A program made the position numbers and the translations under genes. This document shows positions 55,294-64,000 of a stretch of 64,000 nucleotides of DNA, one piece after another (positions within the stretch are counted from its first letter, which is position 1; every line of letters starts with the position of its first letter). Origin of the DNA: Saccharothrix deserti (lineage in GTDB: Bacteria; Actinomycetota; Actinomycetes; Mycobacteriales; Pseudonocardiaceae); contig NZ_VKAB01000036.1 in the NCBI RefSeq assembly GCF_009769385.1, positions 30,924 through 94,923 of the forward strand, given 5' to 3'. The notes under the pieces are model-generated. The model was not told where the DNA came from. It ran no database searches and saw nothing but the letters and a program-made list of their open reading frames with translations.

Positions 55294-56513
55294 GCCAGCC
55301 CGAGATGACCGTGCCGAACCTGCCGCCGCGCCGTCCCCTGCCGCCTGACGTTCGGGAACGGATGCGCCGCCGGGTCGTGGGCGCCGGGGCGGTGCGCGCG
55401 CCGCTGGCCGCTGCGGCTGCCGTTGCCGTGCTGGCGGCGGGCGGGGCGATCGTGGCCCAGTCCACCCAGGGCGACGACACGATCGCCGTCGCGCCACCGA
55501 GCAGCACCACGTCCCCGCGGCCCGGTTCTTCCCCGAACGACGTGTCGATCATCGCGGTCTCCTCGGGGGCGAGCGAGGAGGACGCGGCGCGGTGCGGGTT
55601 CCCACCACCGGGCGTGCGGTTCACCATGGGCCTGGCCGGCCGCCGGATCCTCGTGACCGGCGATGACCGGCTCTGCGAACTCACGCACACGACGACCTCG
55701 CACAACAGGCCCGAGGCGGGCACGGTCCCGCTGGCCGGTGGTGCGGCATCACTGCTGTGGCGCACCGGCAGCGGTGTGCTCGTCGGCCGCGTACCGGCCG
55801 GGACCAGCACCGTGAGGGTGTCCATAACCCTGCCGAACGGCGGCGGGGTGATGCCCATGCGCGTCTCGCAGGTGCAGGACCTGTTCGTGATCCCGCACTC
55901 GGCCGAGCGGATGTCGGTGGCGTTCGGCACGCCGTCCGGGCAGGTCACCGGTGGTGAGATCGACATACCGGCGCTGCCCCGCCCGGACGTGTGGTCGCGG
56001 ACGCGCGAGGACCTGCCGCCGGGTGACCCGGTCGTGGCGAGGTGCCTGGACCTGACGATGCGGGACGGCGTGGACTGGGTGGGCGACCCGCTGACGTGGC
56101 GTCCCGGCGCGTTCACGGGTCCGGCGGTCAGCGCGTGGCTGGCGATCCACGACCAGGCCGGGCGCGTCGCGTTCTGCCACGTCTACCACGGTGAGGCGAG
56201 CACCGCGACGATCGGTGACACGTCGCCCCAGGACGGCGCGCTGGTGAAGGTCCGCCATTCGACCGGGCGCGGCGACGGTCCCACCAGCGCACAGGTGTTC
56301 CTGGGCGGCACGGTGGACGCCGCGAAGGTGGGCGCCGTCGAGATCACCGACTTGCGGGGTCAGACCGTGCCGGCCGTCCTGGCGGCGGGCACCTTCGTCG
56401 CCCGCCTGGACAACCAGCCGCCACTGGACGCGCGTGATCTCACGAAGGGCTTCCAGGTCCGCGTGTTCGACCACGAGAACCGCGTGATCGAGACGCTCAC
56501 CCTCGACAAGTGA
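55290..56513 (+). CDS. Single-pass membrane protein coupled to the ECF sigma factor
   Basis: A 407-residue protein: about 36 cytoplasmic residues with an Arg-rich patch (RERMRRRVVGAGAV), one hydrophobic helix (residues ~37-55, LAAAAAVAVLAAGG), then a long extracytoplasmic region of beta character with four cysteines. No zinc anti-sigma HxxxCxxC motif is present, so it is not a ZAS anti-sigma factor, but overlap with the sigma gene suggests it holds or modulates it at the membrane. Family not recognised beyond that layout. Confidence 0.7.
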   Translation: MSQPEMTVPNLPPRRPLPPDVRERMRRRVVGAGAVRAPLAAAAAVAVLAAGGAIVAQSTQGDDTIAVAPPSSTTSPRPGSSPNDVSIIAVSSGASEEDAARCGFPPPGVRFTMGLAGRRILVTGDDRLCELTHTTTSHNRPEAGTVPLAGGAASLLWRTGSGVLVGRVPAGTSTVRVSITLPNGGGVMPMRVSQVQDLFVIPHSAERMSVAFGTPSGQVTGGEIDIPALPRPDVWSRTREDLPPGDPVVARCLDLTMRDGVDWVGDPLTWRPGAFTGPAVSAWLAIHDQAGRVAFCHVYHGEASTATIGDTSPQDGALVKVRHSTGRGDGPTSAQVFLGGTVDAAKVGAVEITDLRGQTVPAVLAAGTFVARLDNQPPLDARDLTKGFQVRVFDHENRVIETLTLDK

Positions 56514-56520
56514 GACGTGT

Positions 56521-56554
56521 GGTCCCACCCGGCCGGGGAGGGACGGGTGGGACC
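56521..56554. terminator. Bidirectional terminator
   Basis: An 11-bp perfect stem (GGTCCCACCCG, 56521-56531, and its complement 56544-56554) with a 12-nt loop lies between the sigma partner gene and convergent ggt. Confidence 0.85.
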
Positions 56555-56567
56555 GCGCTTCAGGACG

Positions 56568-58355
56568 TCACGGGGTGGGCCGGACGACCCGGGCGGCGCC
56601 ACCGCCGCGCCTCGTCGTCTCGGCCGCCGCGCGCCAGCGGCCGTCGGGGAGGCGTTCGACCGCCGTGACGGCGCCGATCTCGCTGGTCGAGGTGAAGGTG
56701 TGGCCCAGGGCGCGCAACTGCGCGGCTTCCCCGGTGGCCAGGAACGCGGCCTCGGCCTGGGTGTTGGTGGCGTTGCGCTGGGACGCCCGCGGTGCGGCGA
56801 TGGCCTGGACGAGGGGTAGGCCGCGGTCGAGCCGCTGGGTCAGGACCTGCAGGACGGTGGTGATGATGCTCGCGCCGCCGGGTGAGCCGAGGGCCAGCAC
56901 CGGCTTGCCGTGGTGCAGCACGATGGTCGGCGACATGGACGAGCGCGGGCGCTTGCCGGAGCCGGGCAGGTTCGGGTCCGGCACGCCCGGCGTGACCGGG
57001 GTGAAGGAGAAGTCGGTCAGCTCGTTGTTGAGCAGGAACCCGCGGCCGGGCACCACGATGCCGCTGCCGCCCTCCTGCTCGATGGTGAGGGTGTAGGCGA
57101 CCACGTTGCCCCAGCGGTCGGAGACGGTGAGGTGCGTGGTGTCCGTGCCCTCGTACGGGGTGACGGCGGGCTCGGCCATCACCGCGCACGGGATCGGGTT
57201 GCGCGGGTCACCGGGGGCGACGGGGCCGGTCATGGCCTGGGTCGGGGAGATGAGGCAGGCCCGGCTGTCGGCGAAGCGCTGCGACAGCAGCTCCCGGGTC
57301 GGCACGTCGCTGAACGACGGGTCGCCCACCCAGCGGTTGCGGTCGGCGAAGGCCAGCCGGCTGGCCTCCAGGTACCGGTGCAGGTACTGGTCCGGTGTCT
57401 CCTCGGCGAGGTCGGTGGTCTCCAGGATGTTCAACGCCTCGCCGACGGTCGTGCCGCCGGACGAGGGCGGGGCCATGCTGAACACGTCGACGTCGCGGTA
57501 GCGGGTGCGGGTGGGTTCGCGCAGCGGGGCGTTGTACGAGGCGAGGTCGGACATGGTCAGGTCGCCGGGCCGGACGTTGCGGGTCACGCCGGGTGCGACC
57601 GGCGGCGTCCGGACGGTGTCGACCAGGTCGCGGCCGATGTCGCCGCCGTAGAGGGCGGACACGCCGTCCTCGCGCAGCTCGCGGTAGGTGTCGGCGAGGT
57701 CCGGGTTGCGGAACGTGCTGCCGACCGCCGGCGGGGCGCCGCCGGGGAGGTACAGCGCGCGGGTCGAGGTGAAGTCGGCGAACCGGGCGGCGTTGTCGGT
57801 GACCTGGCGGTTGAACGTGGCGTCGACGGTGAAACCGCGCCGGGCCAGGTCCTCGGCGGGACGGACGGCCTGGTCGAGCGACCACGTCCCCCACCGCTGC
57901 AGCGCCCGCTGCCACGTCTTGGGCGTGCCGGGCACGCCGACCGACAAGCCGCTGGTCACGGCCTCGGGGAACGGGATCGCGGCGCCGTTCTCCACGAACA
58001 GGTTCTCGTCGGCCGAGGCGGGCGCGGTCTCCCGTCCGTCCAGAGTGGACACCTGTTTGGTCCGGGCGTCGTAGTGGACGAGGAACCCGCCGCCGCCCAT
58101 ACCCGCCGAGAACGGGTCGGTGACGCCCAGCGCCGCCGCCACCGCGACCGCGGCGTCCACGGCGTTGCCGCCGCGGCGGAGCACGTCGACCCCGATCTGC
58201 GAGGCGTCGGGGTCGACGCTGGACACCGCCCCGCCGATGCCCACCGCCACGGGCACGCGGGGTGCGGCGGTGGTGGTCGGTTGGGCGGTCGCGGGCAGGA
58301 CTGGCGCGACGAGGAGGAGGGATGCGAGGACGCTGACGACAGTCGACCGGAGCAT
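56568..58355 (-). CDS. ggt: Gamma-glutamyltransferase
   Basis: A 595-residue exported N-terminal-nucleophile hydrolase that transfers or hydrolyses gamma-glutamyl groups. A signal peptide (residues 1-25) precedes the large subunit; the self-processing site is the Thr in GTDTTHLTVSDRWGNVVAY, beginning the small subunit at about residue 400, and the small-subunit GSPGGASIITTVLQ motif is present. A 46-bp gap separates it from priA upstream on the same strand. Confidence 0.93.
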   Translation of the reverse strand: MLRSTVVSVLASLLLVAPVLPATAQPTTTAAPRVPVAVGIGGAVSSVDPDASQIGVDVLRRGGNAVDAAVAVAAALGVTDPFSAGMGGGGFLVHYDARTKQVSTLDGRETAPASADENLFVENGAAIPFPEAVTSGLSVGVPGTPKTWQRALQRWGTWSLDQAVRPAEDLARRGFTVDATFNRQVTDNAARFADFTSTRALYLPGGAPPAVGSTFRNPDLADTYRELREDGVSALYGGDIGRDLVDTVRTPPVAPGVTRNVRPGDLTMSDLASYNAPLREPTRTRYRDVDVFSMAPPSSGGTTVGEALNILETTDLAEETPDQYLHRYLEASRLAFADRNRWVGDPSFSDVPTRELLSQRFADSRACLISPTQAMTGPVAPGDPRNPIPCAVMAEPAVTPYEGTDTTHLTVSDRWGNVVAYTLTIEQEGGSGIVVPGRGFLLNNELTDFSFTPVTPGVPDPNLPGSGKRPRSSMSPTIVLHHGKPVLALGSPGGASIITTVLQVLTQRLDRGLPLVQAIAAPRASQRNATNTQAEAAFLATGEAAQLRALGHTFTSTSEIGAVTAVERLPDGRWRAAAETTRRGGGAARVVRPTP

Positions 58356-58401
58356 CGTTCTCTTCTACTCCACCCGGCCGAAAACCTGAACCACCTCGCG
58401 G

Positions 58402-60420
58402 TCAGATGACTTCGAGCGGGTCCAATTTCACCCGGACCACGTCCGGTTCTTTTCTGGCGCTCCGCACGGCCAGGACTTCGGCCAGGATCGTGGCCAGCGC
58501 CCGGCCTTCCGTTCTGGACACCCGCACCAGGGCGCGTTCTTTGTCCTCCGAAAGCGGGACCGGGCCGAGGATTTCCCCTGTGCCCGGCAGGTTCAATTCC
58601 TCCAGGACGCCGGCCAGGGCGTCCGGGGAACCGTCGACCGTCGCCATCCGCACCGCCGGCGGGAAGCCCAGTTCCGCGCGGGCCGCCAGCTCCTGCCTGG
58701 CGTGCCACACCGGGTCCCAGCGGACCAGGGCCTGGACCGGGGCCAGCGAGGAATCGGCCACCACGACCACCCGGCCCGCCGCGTGGACCAGCGCGGCGGC
58801 CGTCATCCAGCGGCGGAGGGTTTCTTCCGCGGCCCGCAGGTCGGCCCGGCCCAGCAGCGCCCAGCCGTCCAGGAGCAGTGCCGCCCCGTAGCCCCCTTCG
58901 GCCACCGGTTCCGCGCCCGGTGTGGCCACCACCAGTGATTGGCCGCCCGGGACCGCGGACAGGACCTCGTCGCCGCCCGACGTGCGGACCGGGACTCCGC
59001 TGAACGCGCGCCCCAGCTCCTCCGCCGTGCGACGGGCGCCGATGACCTGGCCGCGCAGCCTGCGGGAACCGCAGTTCGGGCAGCGGTACGCCGCTTCCGT
59101 CGCACCGCACCACCGGCAGTACGCGGGCCTCGGCACACCGTCCTGGGTGCCGCCCGGCAGGGCCAGAGGACCCGCGCACCGGCGGCACCGGGCCGGGGAT
59201 CGGCACTGGCCGCAGGCGAGGGCGGGCACGTAGCCGCGCCTCGGCACCTGGATGAGGACCGGGGTGTCGGCCGCCAGGGCGGCACGGGCCGCGTCGAAGG
59301 CGATCGACGGGAGCCTGGCCGACCTCGCCGCCGGGTCCTTCACGTCCTGCCACTCGTTGTCGCCCACGGCGGCCACCCGCGGCGCCACCGCGCGCAGCGT
59401 GTCGCGGGCCGCCACCACCTCGTGCGCCCAGCCGCTGTCGACCAGCAGCTGCGCTTCGGCGGTCCGGGCGAACCCGCCGATCAGCAGTGACGCGCCGGTG
59501 AGGTGCGAGCGCTGCACCAGGACGTCACGGACGTTCGGGTACGGCATCCTCGGCTCGGCGTGCAGGTCGTCGCCGTCGTCCCAGACGGCCACCAGGCCCA
59601 GGTCGTGCACCGGCGCGAAGGACGCCCCGCGCGTGCCGAGCACCACCCGCACCGCACCGCGCCGCACGGCCAGCCACCGCTTGTACCGCTCGGACGGCCC
59701 GAGGTCCGCCGACAGCGTCACCACGCCCGCCTCGCCCACGAGCGCCGCGCACGCCTGGTGCAGCCGGGCCAGGTCGCGGTGGTCCGGCACGACCACCAGC
59801 GCGCCCTTGCCGGTGCTGGCCACCGACGCCGCCGCCTCGGCCATGCGGGCGGGCCAGTCCTCGGCGGGCAACGCCTGCCACACCGCCCGCGCGGCACGGC
59901 CGGAGCGCAGCGCGTCCAGCAGGTTCGGGCCGAACGGGTAGCGCGACCACCCCTCGTCCGACGGCGCGTCGGGCACCGGTGCGGGATCGCCGGACGGCTT
60001 GGCCTCGACCCGCGCGTGCCGGGGCGGGATCGCCATCCGCAGCACGTCGATCAACGACCCCGCGTACCGGTCGGCCACCACCCGCGCCAGCTCCGCCACC
60101 TCCGGCGACAGCACCGGCTCGGGCGAGATGACCCGGTCCAGGAAGGTCAGCTTGCGGCCGTACTCCGACGACTCGACCCGCTCCAGCAGGTAGCCGTCCA
60201 CCAACTGGCCGGCGAACCGCACCCGGACCCGGCAGCCGGGCACCGCGTCCGCGTCCTGGTCGGTGGACACCTGGTAGTCGAACGGCCGGTCGAGGTGCGC
60301 CAGCGGCACGTCCACGCACACGCGGGCAACCGGCAGCGAGGCGGCGGGAACCTGCTCCCCGCGCCTGGTAGTCGCCTTGCCCGCCACGAGTGGAGGTCTA
60401 CCAGAGACCGGTGCGGCCAC
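58402..60420 (-). CDS. priA: Primosomal protein N' (PriA), actinobacterial type
   Basis: A 672-residue PriA. The 3'-DNA-binding domain (VARVCVDVPLAHLDRPFDY) and zinc-binding cysteines (CGQC, CRRC, CRWC, CPNC) are intact. But the helicase motifs are lost: STGKGALVVVPD replaces Walker A and VAVWDDGDD stands for DEAH. This is known for actinobacterial PriA, which probably only loads replisome factors at restarted forks. Start is GTG at 60420; a GTG at 60387 behind a TAGACC box could give a leaderless shorter form. A perfect LexA-type box lies 48 bp upstream. Confidence 0.9.
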   Translation of the reverse strand: MAAPVSGRPPLVAGKATTRRGEQVPAASLPVARVCVDVPLAHLDRPFDYQVSTDQDADAVPGCRVRVRFAGQLVDGYLLERVESSEYGRKLTFLDRVISPEPVLSPEVAELARVVADRYAGSLIDVLRMAIPPRHARVEAKPSGDPAPVPDAPSDEGWSRYPFGPNLLDALRSGRAARAVWQALPAEDWPARMAEAAASVASTGKGALVVVPDHRDLARLHQACAALVGEAGVVTLSADLGPSERYKRWLAVRRGAVRVVLGTRGASFAPVHDLGLVAVWDDGDDLHAEPRMPYPNVRDVLVQRSHLTGASLLIGGFARTAEAQLLVDSGWAHEVVAARDTLRAVAPRVAAVGDNEWQDVKDPAARSARLPSIAFDAARAALAADTPVLIQVPRRGYVPALACGQCRSPARCRRCAGPLALPGGTQDGVPRPAYCRWCGATEAAYRCPNCGSRRLRGQVIGARRTAEELGRAFSGVPVRTSGGDEVLSAVPGGQSLVVATPGAEPVAEGGYGAALLLDGWALLGRADLRAAEETLRRWMTAAALVHAAGRVVVVADSSLAPVQALVRWDPVWHARQELAARAELGFPPAVRMATVDGSPDALAGVLEELNLPGTGEILGPVPLSEDKERALVRVSRTEGRALATILAEVLAVRSARKEPDVVRVKLDPLEVI

Positions 60421-60467
60421 TCGCGACCCGGGTGGCGGGCTGAACTCGACATGTCACGGAACCATTA

Positions 60468-60483
60468 TCGAACACGTGTTCGA
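60468..60483. promoter_or_regulatory. Perfect LexA (SOS) box upstream of priA
   Basis: TCGAACACGTGTTCGA matches the actinobacterial LexA consensus TCGAAC-N4-GTTCGA at every position and, with its flanks, forms an 18-bp palindrome (60467-60484). It lies in the 88-bp gap between priA and the phospholipase gene. Confidence 0.75.
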
Positions 60484-60508
60484 TGCGCGCAAGATCACGA
60501 ACGGGTGA

Positions 60509-62485
60509 TCACCCGGAGATGCTCGCCCGGCCGTTCTCCACGTGCCCGGCCAACCTGCGGTGGAACCCCTCGGAGGACACCGTCAGGTCGTACCAGCCGT
60601 GTCGGAACGCGGTCAGCCACGGCACCAGCCGCCGCTTCCCCGGCCGCACGGTCACCTTGAAGTCCCGACCGTCCCCCACCACGGAGAACGTCACGTCCGA
60701 CGTCCCGGAGTTCGCCAACGTCACCGACAACACCCCGCTGTGCCCGTGCACCGACGACTCCACCGCCACCGACTCACCCCGGACCCCGCCGAACTCCCGC
60801 CGGAACCCGTTCGGCCCCACCACCGTGAACCGGTACCGCTCGGCGAACGGCACCGCGAAGTCGACCGAGGACCGCACGTCGAAGTGCACCGGGAACTCGA
60901 ACTCCCCCGCGTACGGGTACAGCGCCAGGTGCACGCTCTCGTCCCCCGAGTTCCGCAGCGCCAACCGCACCTCCCCGCCGACCACCGAACCGGACGCGTC
61001 CGGCTGGTAGGGCAGCGGACGGGCGGGCCGCACGCCCGGTTCCTGCTCCGGCATCCGCTGGTCCGCGGGTGGCGCGGGCCGCCACCGGGGCGAGGCGGGC
61101 GGCACCGGGCCGGGCTCGGTGACCAGCGGCCGACGAGCCCGTCGGCTGAAGTCGAACGCCGAGGTCAGATCGCCGCACACGGTCCGCCGCCAGGCGCTGA
61201 TCTCCGGCGCCGACACCCCGAGCCACCGCTCCAGGAACCGGGTCGTGGACGAGTGGTCGAACACCTGCGAGTTCACGTACCCGCCGACCGTCCACGGCGA
61301 CACGACGGTCATCGGCACGCGCGGACCCAGGCCCAACGGCCGGTCGCCCACGTACTCGTCGGACACCTCCCGCGGCGGGAGCGGCGGCGGCACGTGGTCG
61401 AAGTACCCGTCGTTCTCGTCGTAGGTGATGAACAACGCGGTCGAGTCCCACACCTCCGGCACCGACGCCAGGGCGTCCAGCACCTGGTACGTGAGCGAGG
61501 CGCTGGCGGCGGGCGAGGACGCGCCGGGGTGCTCGGAGTCGATCGAGGACGGCACCAGGTACGACACCTGCGGCAGTCGGCCGGCCTCGACGTCGGCCCG
61601 GAACGACGCCGTCAGCTCACCGGGCCGCACCCGTCGCAACGCCCGGTCGTACAGCGCGCGCTCGTCCGGCGCGAGGAGTGCGACACCCTCCTCCAGGTGC
61701 GCGAGCATCTCGGCCGGGGACGACGACTGCGACAGCGCCGCGTAGAACGAGTCGAGGCTGGGGAACGTCCCGCGCAGTGCTTTGCGCGCGATCTGCTTGA
61801 ACCGGACGAAGAACTCCAGGTTGTTGTCCTGGTAGTTGTCCCACTCCTGGTAGACGCGCCACGACTTGCCGGCGTCCTGGAGGCGCTCGGCGTAGGTCGT
61901 CCACGAGTAGCCGGCGTGGGTGGACTCGGCGTAGGCGGCGTTGGTGACGGCACGGGCGCCGGACGGCTCGAACCCCGTGTAGCCGCTGACCCAGTAGTTG
62001 CGGTTCGGGCTGGTGGAGGTGGGCACCGAGCAGTGGTAGGCGTCGCAGACGGTGAAGGTGTCCGCCAGCTCGTAGTGGAACGGCAGGTCCTGCCGGTCGT
62101 AGAACGCCATGGTGGCGGGGGTCTTGGCGGGCACCCAGCCGTCGTGCCAGCCGCCGCGCAGGGCCCGGTGCCCGCCGTCCCAGCTGTGGTCGAGGTCGCC
62201 GATGTACTGCACGTCCCCGCCCGCCGCGCCGCGCACCGGGAACGGCAGCACGCCGTTCTGGGAGAACACGCCGTCGAGCGCGTTGCGGTCGGAGAAGCCC
62301 CGAACGCCCCGCAGGGTGCCGTAGTAGTGGTCGAACGACCGGTTCTCCTGCATCAGGAGGACGACGTGCTTGATGGCGGACAGGCCGCCGGGACGCGGCT
62401 CGCGAGCCAACGCCTCGTGCACCGACGGCGGCAGCAGGGAACCCGCCACGGCGGCGGTGAGCAGCGTGCGACGCGAAACCGACAT
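60509..62485 (-). CDS. Secreted phospholipase C, phosphocholine-specific type
   Basis: A 658-residue Tat-exported enzyme (MSVSRRTLLTAAVAG). The catalytic phosphoesterase domain begins KHVVLLMQENRSFDHYYG, with the metal-binding Glu/Asn/His and later DENDGYFDHVPPP and HPGASS. The C-terminus bears two beta domains of the DUF756 type. It would cleave phospholipid headgroups outside the cell, for phosphate gain or virulence-like effects. It starts 29 bp after the beta-helix gene, so shares its transcript. A 14-bp palindrome CGGGTGATCACCCG spans its stop (60502-60515). Confidence 0.88.
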   Translation of the reverse strand: MSVSRRTLLTAAVAGSLLPPSVHEALAREPRPGGLSAIKHVVLLMQENRSFDHYYGTLRGVRGFSDRNALDGVFSQNGVLPFPVRGAAGGDVQYIGDLDHSWDGGHRALRGGWHDGWVPAKTPATMAFYDRQDLPFHYELADTFTVCDAYHCSVPTSTSPNRNYWVSGYTGFEPSGARAVTNAAYAESTHAGYSWTTYAERLQDAGKSWRVYQEWDNYQDNNLEFFVRFKQIARKALRGTFPSLDSFYAALSQSSSPAEMLAHLEEGVALLAPDERALYDRALRRVRPGELTASFRADVEAGRLPQVSYLVPSSIDSEHPGASSPAASASLTYQVLDALASVPEVWDSTALFITYDENDGYFDHVPPPLPPREVSDEYVGDRPLGLGPRVPMTVVSPWTVGGYVNSQVFDHSSTTRFLERWLGVSAPEISAWRRTVCGDLTSAFDFSRRARRPLVTEPGPVPPASPRWRPAPPADQRMPEQEPGVRPARPLPYQPDASGSVVGGEVRLALRNSGDESVHLALYPYAGEFEFPVHFDVRSSVDFAVPFAERYRFTVVGPNGFRREFGGVRGESVAVESSVHGHSGVLSVTLANSGTSDVTFSVVGDGRDFKVTVRPGKRRLVPWLTAFRHGWYDLTVSSEGFHRRLAGHVENGRASISG

Positions 62486-62514
62486 GACGTGGTGTCTAAC
62501 GCCCGCGGGTGAAC

Positions 62515-63882
62515 TCAGGAGGTCTTGCGGACCAAGCCGGTGAAGCCGGCGACGAACAACGTCGCGAAAGCCCAGGCCAACATCTGCAGCAACCACGTCG
62601 AGACCACCACGGCCTGGCCGAGACCGCCGGACGTGACGATCTGGCAGCGCACGCCCTCCGGTTTCGCCAACGGCGTCACGGCGTTCAGCGCGTGCCCGAT
62701 CTGGTCGACCGTGGAACAGGACCGCACCAGGCCCGCCGGCCCGGCCACCCCGGCGACCAGCGCGACCGCCGCGGCCAGCGTGCCGAGCAGCCACAGCAGC
62801 GCGACGGCGGGCCGGTAGCCGTAGCCGACGGTGGCACCGGTGATCCGGTGCCACACCCGCCCCCACCTGGTCAGCCGGCCGCGCCGGAGCAGGTCCCGCT
62901 GCTGCGCGACCCGGATGCGCCGCACGTCGCGCTCGTTCCCGGCCGCCTGGCACGCGGCGGCGAGGTGCACGTAGGGCTGGCTGGCGTACACCGGCGTACA
63001 CCGGGCCAGCATGTCGATCCACTCGTCGACCGTCGTGTCGCGCGGCACGCCCGCGTAGGTCAGACCGTCCAGCTCGACCCGGCCGTCGAGGCAGTCCGGC
63101 GGGAACAGCACCTCCATGCCCGCCCGGACGTGCTTCACGTCGAGCGCCACGGCGCCCGAGAACTCGCCGCCGCGCAGCACCAGCTGGCCCCCGATCCGCG
63201 AGCCGCGGATGCGCACCGCGGCGGACGAGTCGGACCCGGTGGTGGCGCGGAAGCCCTGGCTGAGGAACACGTTGTAGTCCACCTGCACGTCCACGCCGAG
63301 CAACGCCGAATCACGCTCGGAGTGCAGCCGCGCGCCGCGGCAGTCGAGGTTCCCGTCCAGCCGCGCGCCGTCGAACCGGACCGTGCCCGCGGAACGGACG
63401 TCGGTGAGGTACACGTGGCTGCCGGTGCGCAACTGCACCGCGTGCACGGCGTACGAGCGCTCGGACCGGAAGTGCGACCCGGACAGGCTGACGTGGCTGC
63501 CGATCGACGCTTCGCCCAGGTCGAGCGCCCAGTCGTCGGCCCCGCCGTCCAGCCGGGCGTTCCGCAGCAACAGGTAGTGGTCGAGCTTCAGCCACGGCGC
63601 GGACACGGCGGGCGCGACCAGGCCGCTCAGGTCGAGCGACGTCAGCCTCGCCCGGTCCAGCAGCACGGGCTCGTCGACCCGGCAGTCCCGCAGCACCACC
63701 GGCCGCGAGACCACGACGTCGGAGAGGTCCAGCCGGCCGGAGACGCGCGCGCCGCTGATCCGGAGACCGCGCTGATCGAGTTCGTCGGTCAGCAGGTCCC
63801 GGATCAGCGACGCGGGTAGTTCAGCGCCGTCGAAGTCGACGGACTCGCCGTGGAGCAGGCGTCGGGACAGGCCGTCACGCAC
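62515..63882 (-). CDS. Membrane protein with right-handed beta-helix domain
   Basis: A 455-residue protein. Residues ~20-290 are tandem beta-helix coils of the pentapeptide/bactofilin-like kind (LRISGARVSGRLDLSD, VRFDGARLDGNLDCRGARL, RIRGSRIGGQLVLRGGEF). After a linker come two hydrophobic helices (PAVALLWLLGTLAAAVALV and near the C-terminus WLLQMLAWAFATLFVAGF). Often annotated as membrane-associated oxidoreductase but no cofactor site is seen. GTG at 63882 overlaps the metK stop by eight bases. Confidence 0.7.
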   Translation of the reverse strand: MRDGLSRRLLHGESVDFDGAELPASLIRDLLTDELDQRGLRISGARVSGRLDLSDVVVSRPVVLRDCRVDEPVLLDRARLTSLDLSGLVAPAVSAPWLKLDHYLLLRNARLDGGADDWALDLGEASIGSHVSLSGSHFRSERSYAVHAVQLRTGSHVYLTDVRSAGTVRFDGARLDGNLDCRGARLHSERDSALLGVDVQVDYNVFLSQGFRATTGSDSSAAVRIRGSRIGGQLVLRGGEFSGAVALDVKHVRAGMEVLFPPDCLDGRVELDGLTYAGVPRDTTVDEWIDMLARCTPVYASQPYVHLAAACQAAGNERDVRRIRVAQQRDLLRRGRLTRWGRVWHRITGATVGYGYRPAVALLWLLGTLAAAVALVAGVAGPAGLVRSCSTVDQIGHALNAVTPLAKPEGVRCQIVTSGGLGQAVVVSTWLLQMLAWAFATLFVAGFTGLVRKTS

Positions 63883-64000
63883 CGGCGGCGGAGCGCAGGG
63901 CTTCCGCGCGGTCCGTGTTCTCCCAGGGCAGTTCGACGTCGGTGCGGCCGAAGTGGCCGTACGCGGCGGTCGGGGCGTAGATCGGGCGCAGCAGGTCCAG
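63875..64000 (-). CDS. metK: S-adenosylmethionine synthase, C-terminal end (partial)
   Basis: The last 41 residues, ending in LDLLRPIYAPTAAYGHFGRT and LPWENTDRAEALRSAAGA, match the C-terminus of MetK, which makes S-adenosylmethionine from methionine and ATP. The gene runs in the minus direction from beyond the window. The match fits the actinobacterial order metK-priA. Overlaps the next gene by eight bases. Confidence 0.9.
   Translation of the reverse strand: MDLLRPIYAPTAAYGHFGRTDVELPWENTDRAEALRSAAGA

Overview
This is about 64 kb of very GC-rich DNA with dense, often overlapping genes, many GTG starts and a typical actinobacterial gene set (rbpA, whiA, opcA, an actinobacterial-type priA). 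It fits an actinomycete of the Pseudonocardiales, perhaps near Saccharothrix, Lentzea or Actinosynnema; the genus is a guess. From qor to metK the core genes follow, in mirror orientation, the order known from Mycobacterium tuberculosis (metK, priA, fmt, fmu, rpe, rib genes, uvrC, rapZ, yvcK, whiA, gap, pgk, tpi, secG, pgl, opcA, zwf, tal, tkt, ctaB, qor). The window is therefore an ancestral chromosomal block into which several lineage-specific gene groups have been placed.

Layout. 1-7.1 kb: acetate-type sodium symporter, ATP-grasp enzyme, nucleotidyltransferase, DUF885 hydrolase, quinone reductase and an FKBP lipoprotein. 7.3-9.7 kb: an uncharacterised three-gene set (two-helix membrane protein, thiol-dioxygenase-like cupin, HD-domain protein). 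9.7-19.3 kb: ctaB, divergent from a pentose-phosphate operon tkt-tal-pgi-zwf-opcA-pgl. 19.5-24.9 kb: signalling and envelope island (orphan histidine kinase, membrane Ser/Thr kinase, two membrane proteins). 24.9-28.7 kb: rbpA, secG and lower glycolysis tpiA-pgk-gap. 29.0-31.1 kb: a surface acyltransferase interrupting the whiA-gap neighbourhood. 31.2-36.0 kb: uvrC-rapZ-yvcK-whiA, all overlapping. 36.3-42.4 kb: island with two Rieske lipoproteins, an XRE/TPR regulator with a SLOG-like protein, a WYL regulator and an M28 peptidase. 42.7-47.2 kb: riboflavin operon rpe-ribD-ribE-ribBA-ribH plus a PH-domain protein. 47.4-51.2 kb: degenerate SDR, large LuxR regulator, flavoprotein. 51.2-54.4 kb: rsmB, fmt, def. 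54.4-58.4 kb: unannotated 45-residue ORF, ECF sigma factor with a membrane partner, gamma-glutamyltransferase. 58.4-64.0 kb: priA with a perfect LexA-type box upstream, secreted phospholipase C, beta-helix membrane protein and the 3' end of metK.

The most unusual signals are non-coding. (1) A ~122-bp hairpin-forming repeat occurs twice in opposite orientation, beside uvrC and directly after def. (2) A 116-bp element consists of three 22-bp units facing three inverted units, with a perfect 60-bp palindrome at its centre. (3) A degenerate 22-bp tandem array lies in an ORF-free gap behind a consensus TATAAT. (4) Short tandem duplications run across stop codons at four gene ends. No rRNA, tRNA, CRISPR array, insertion sequence or prophage was recognised. 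All family assignments were made by reading motifs, without database searches.
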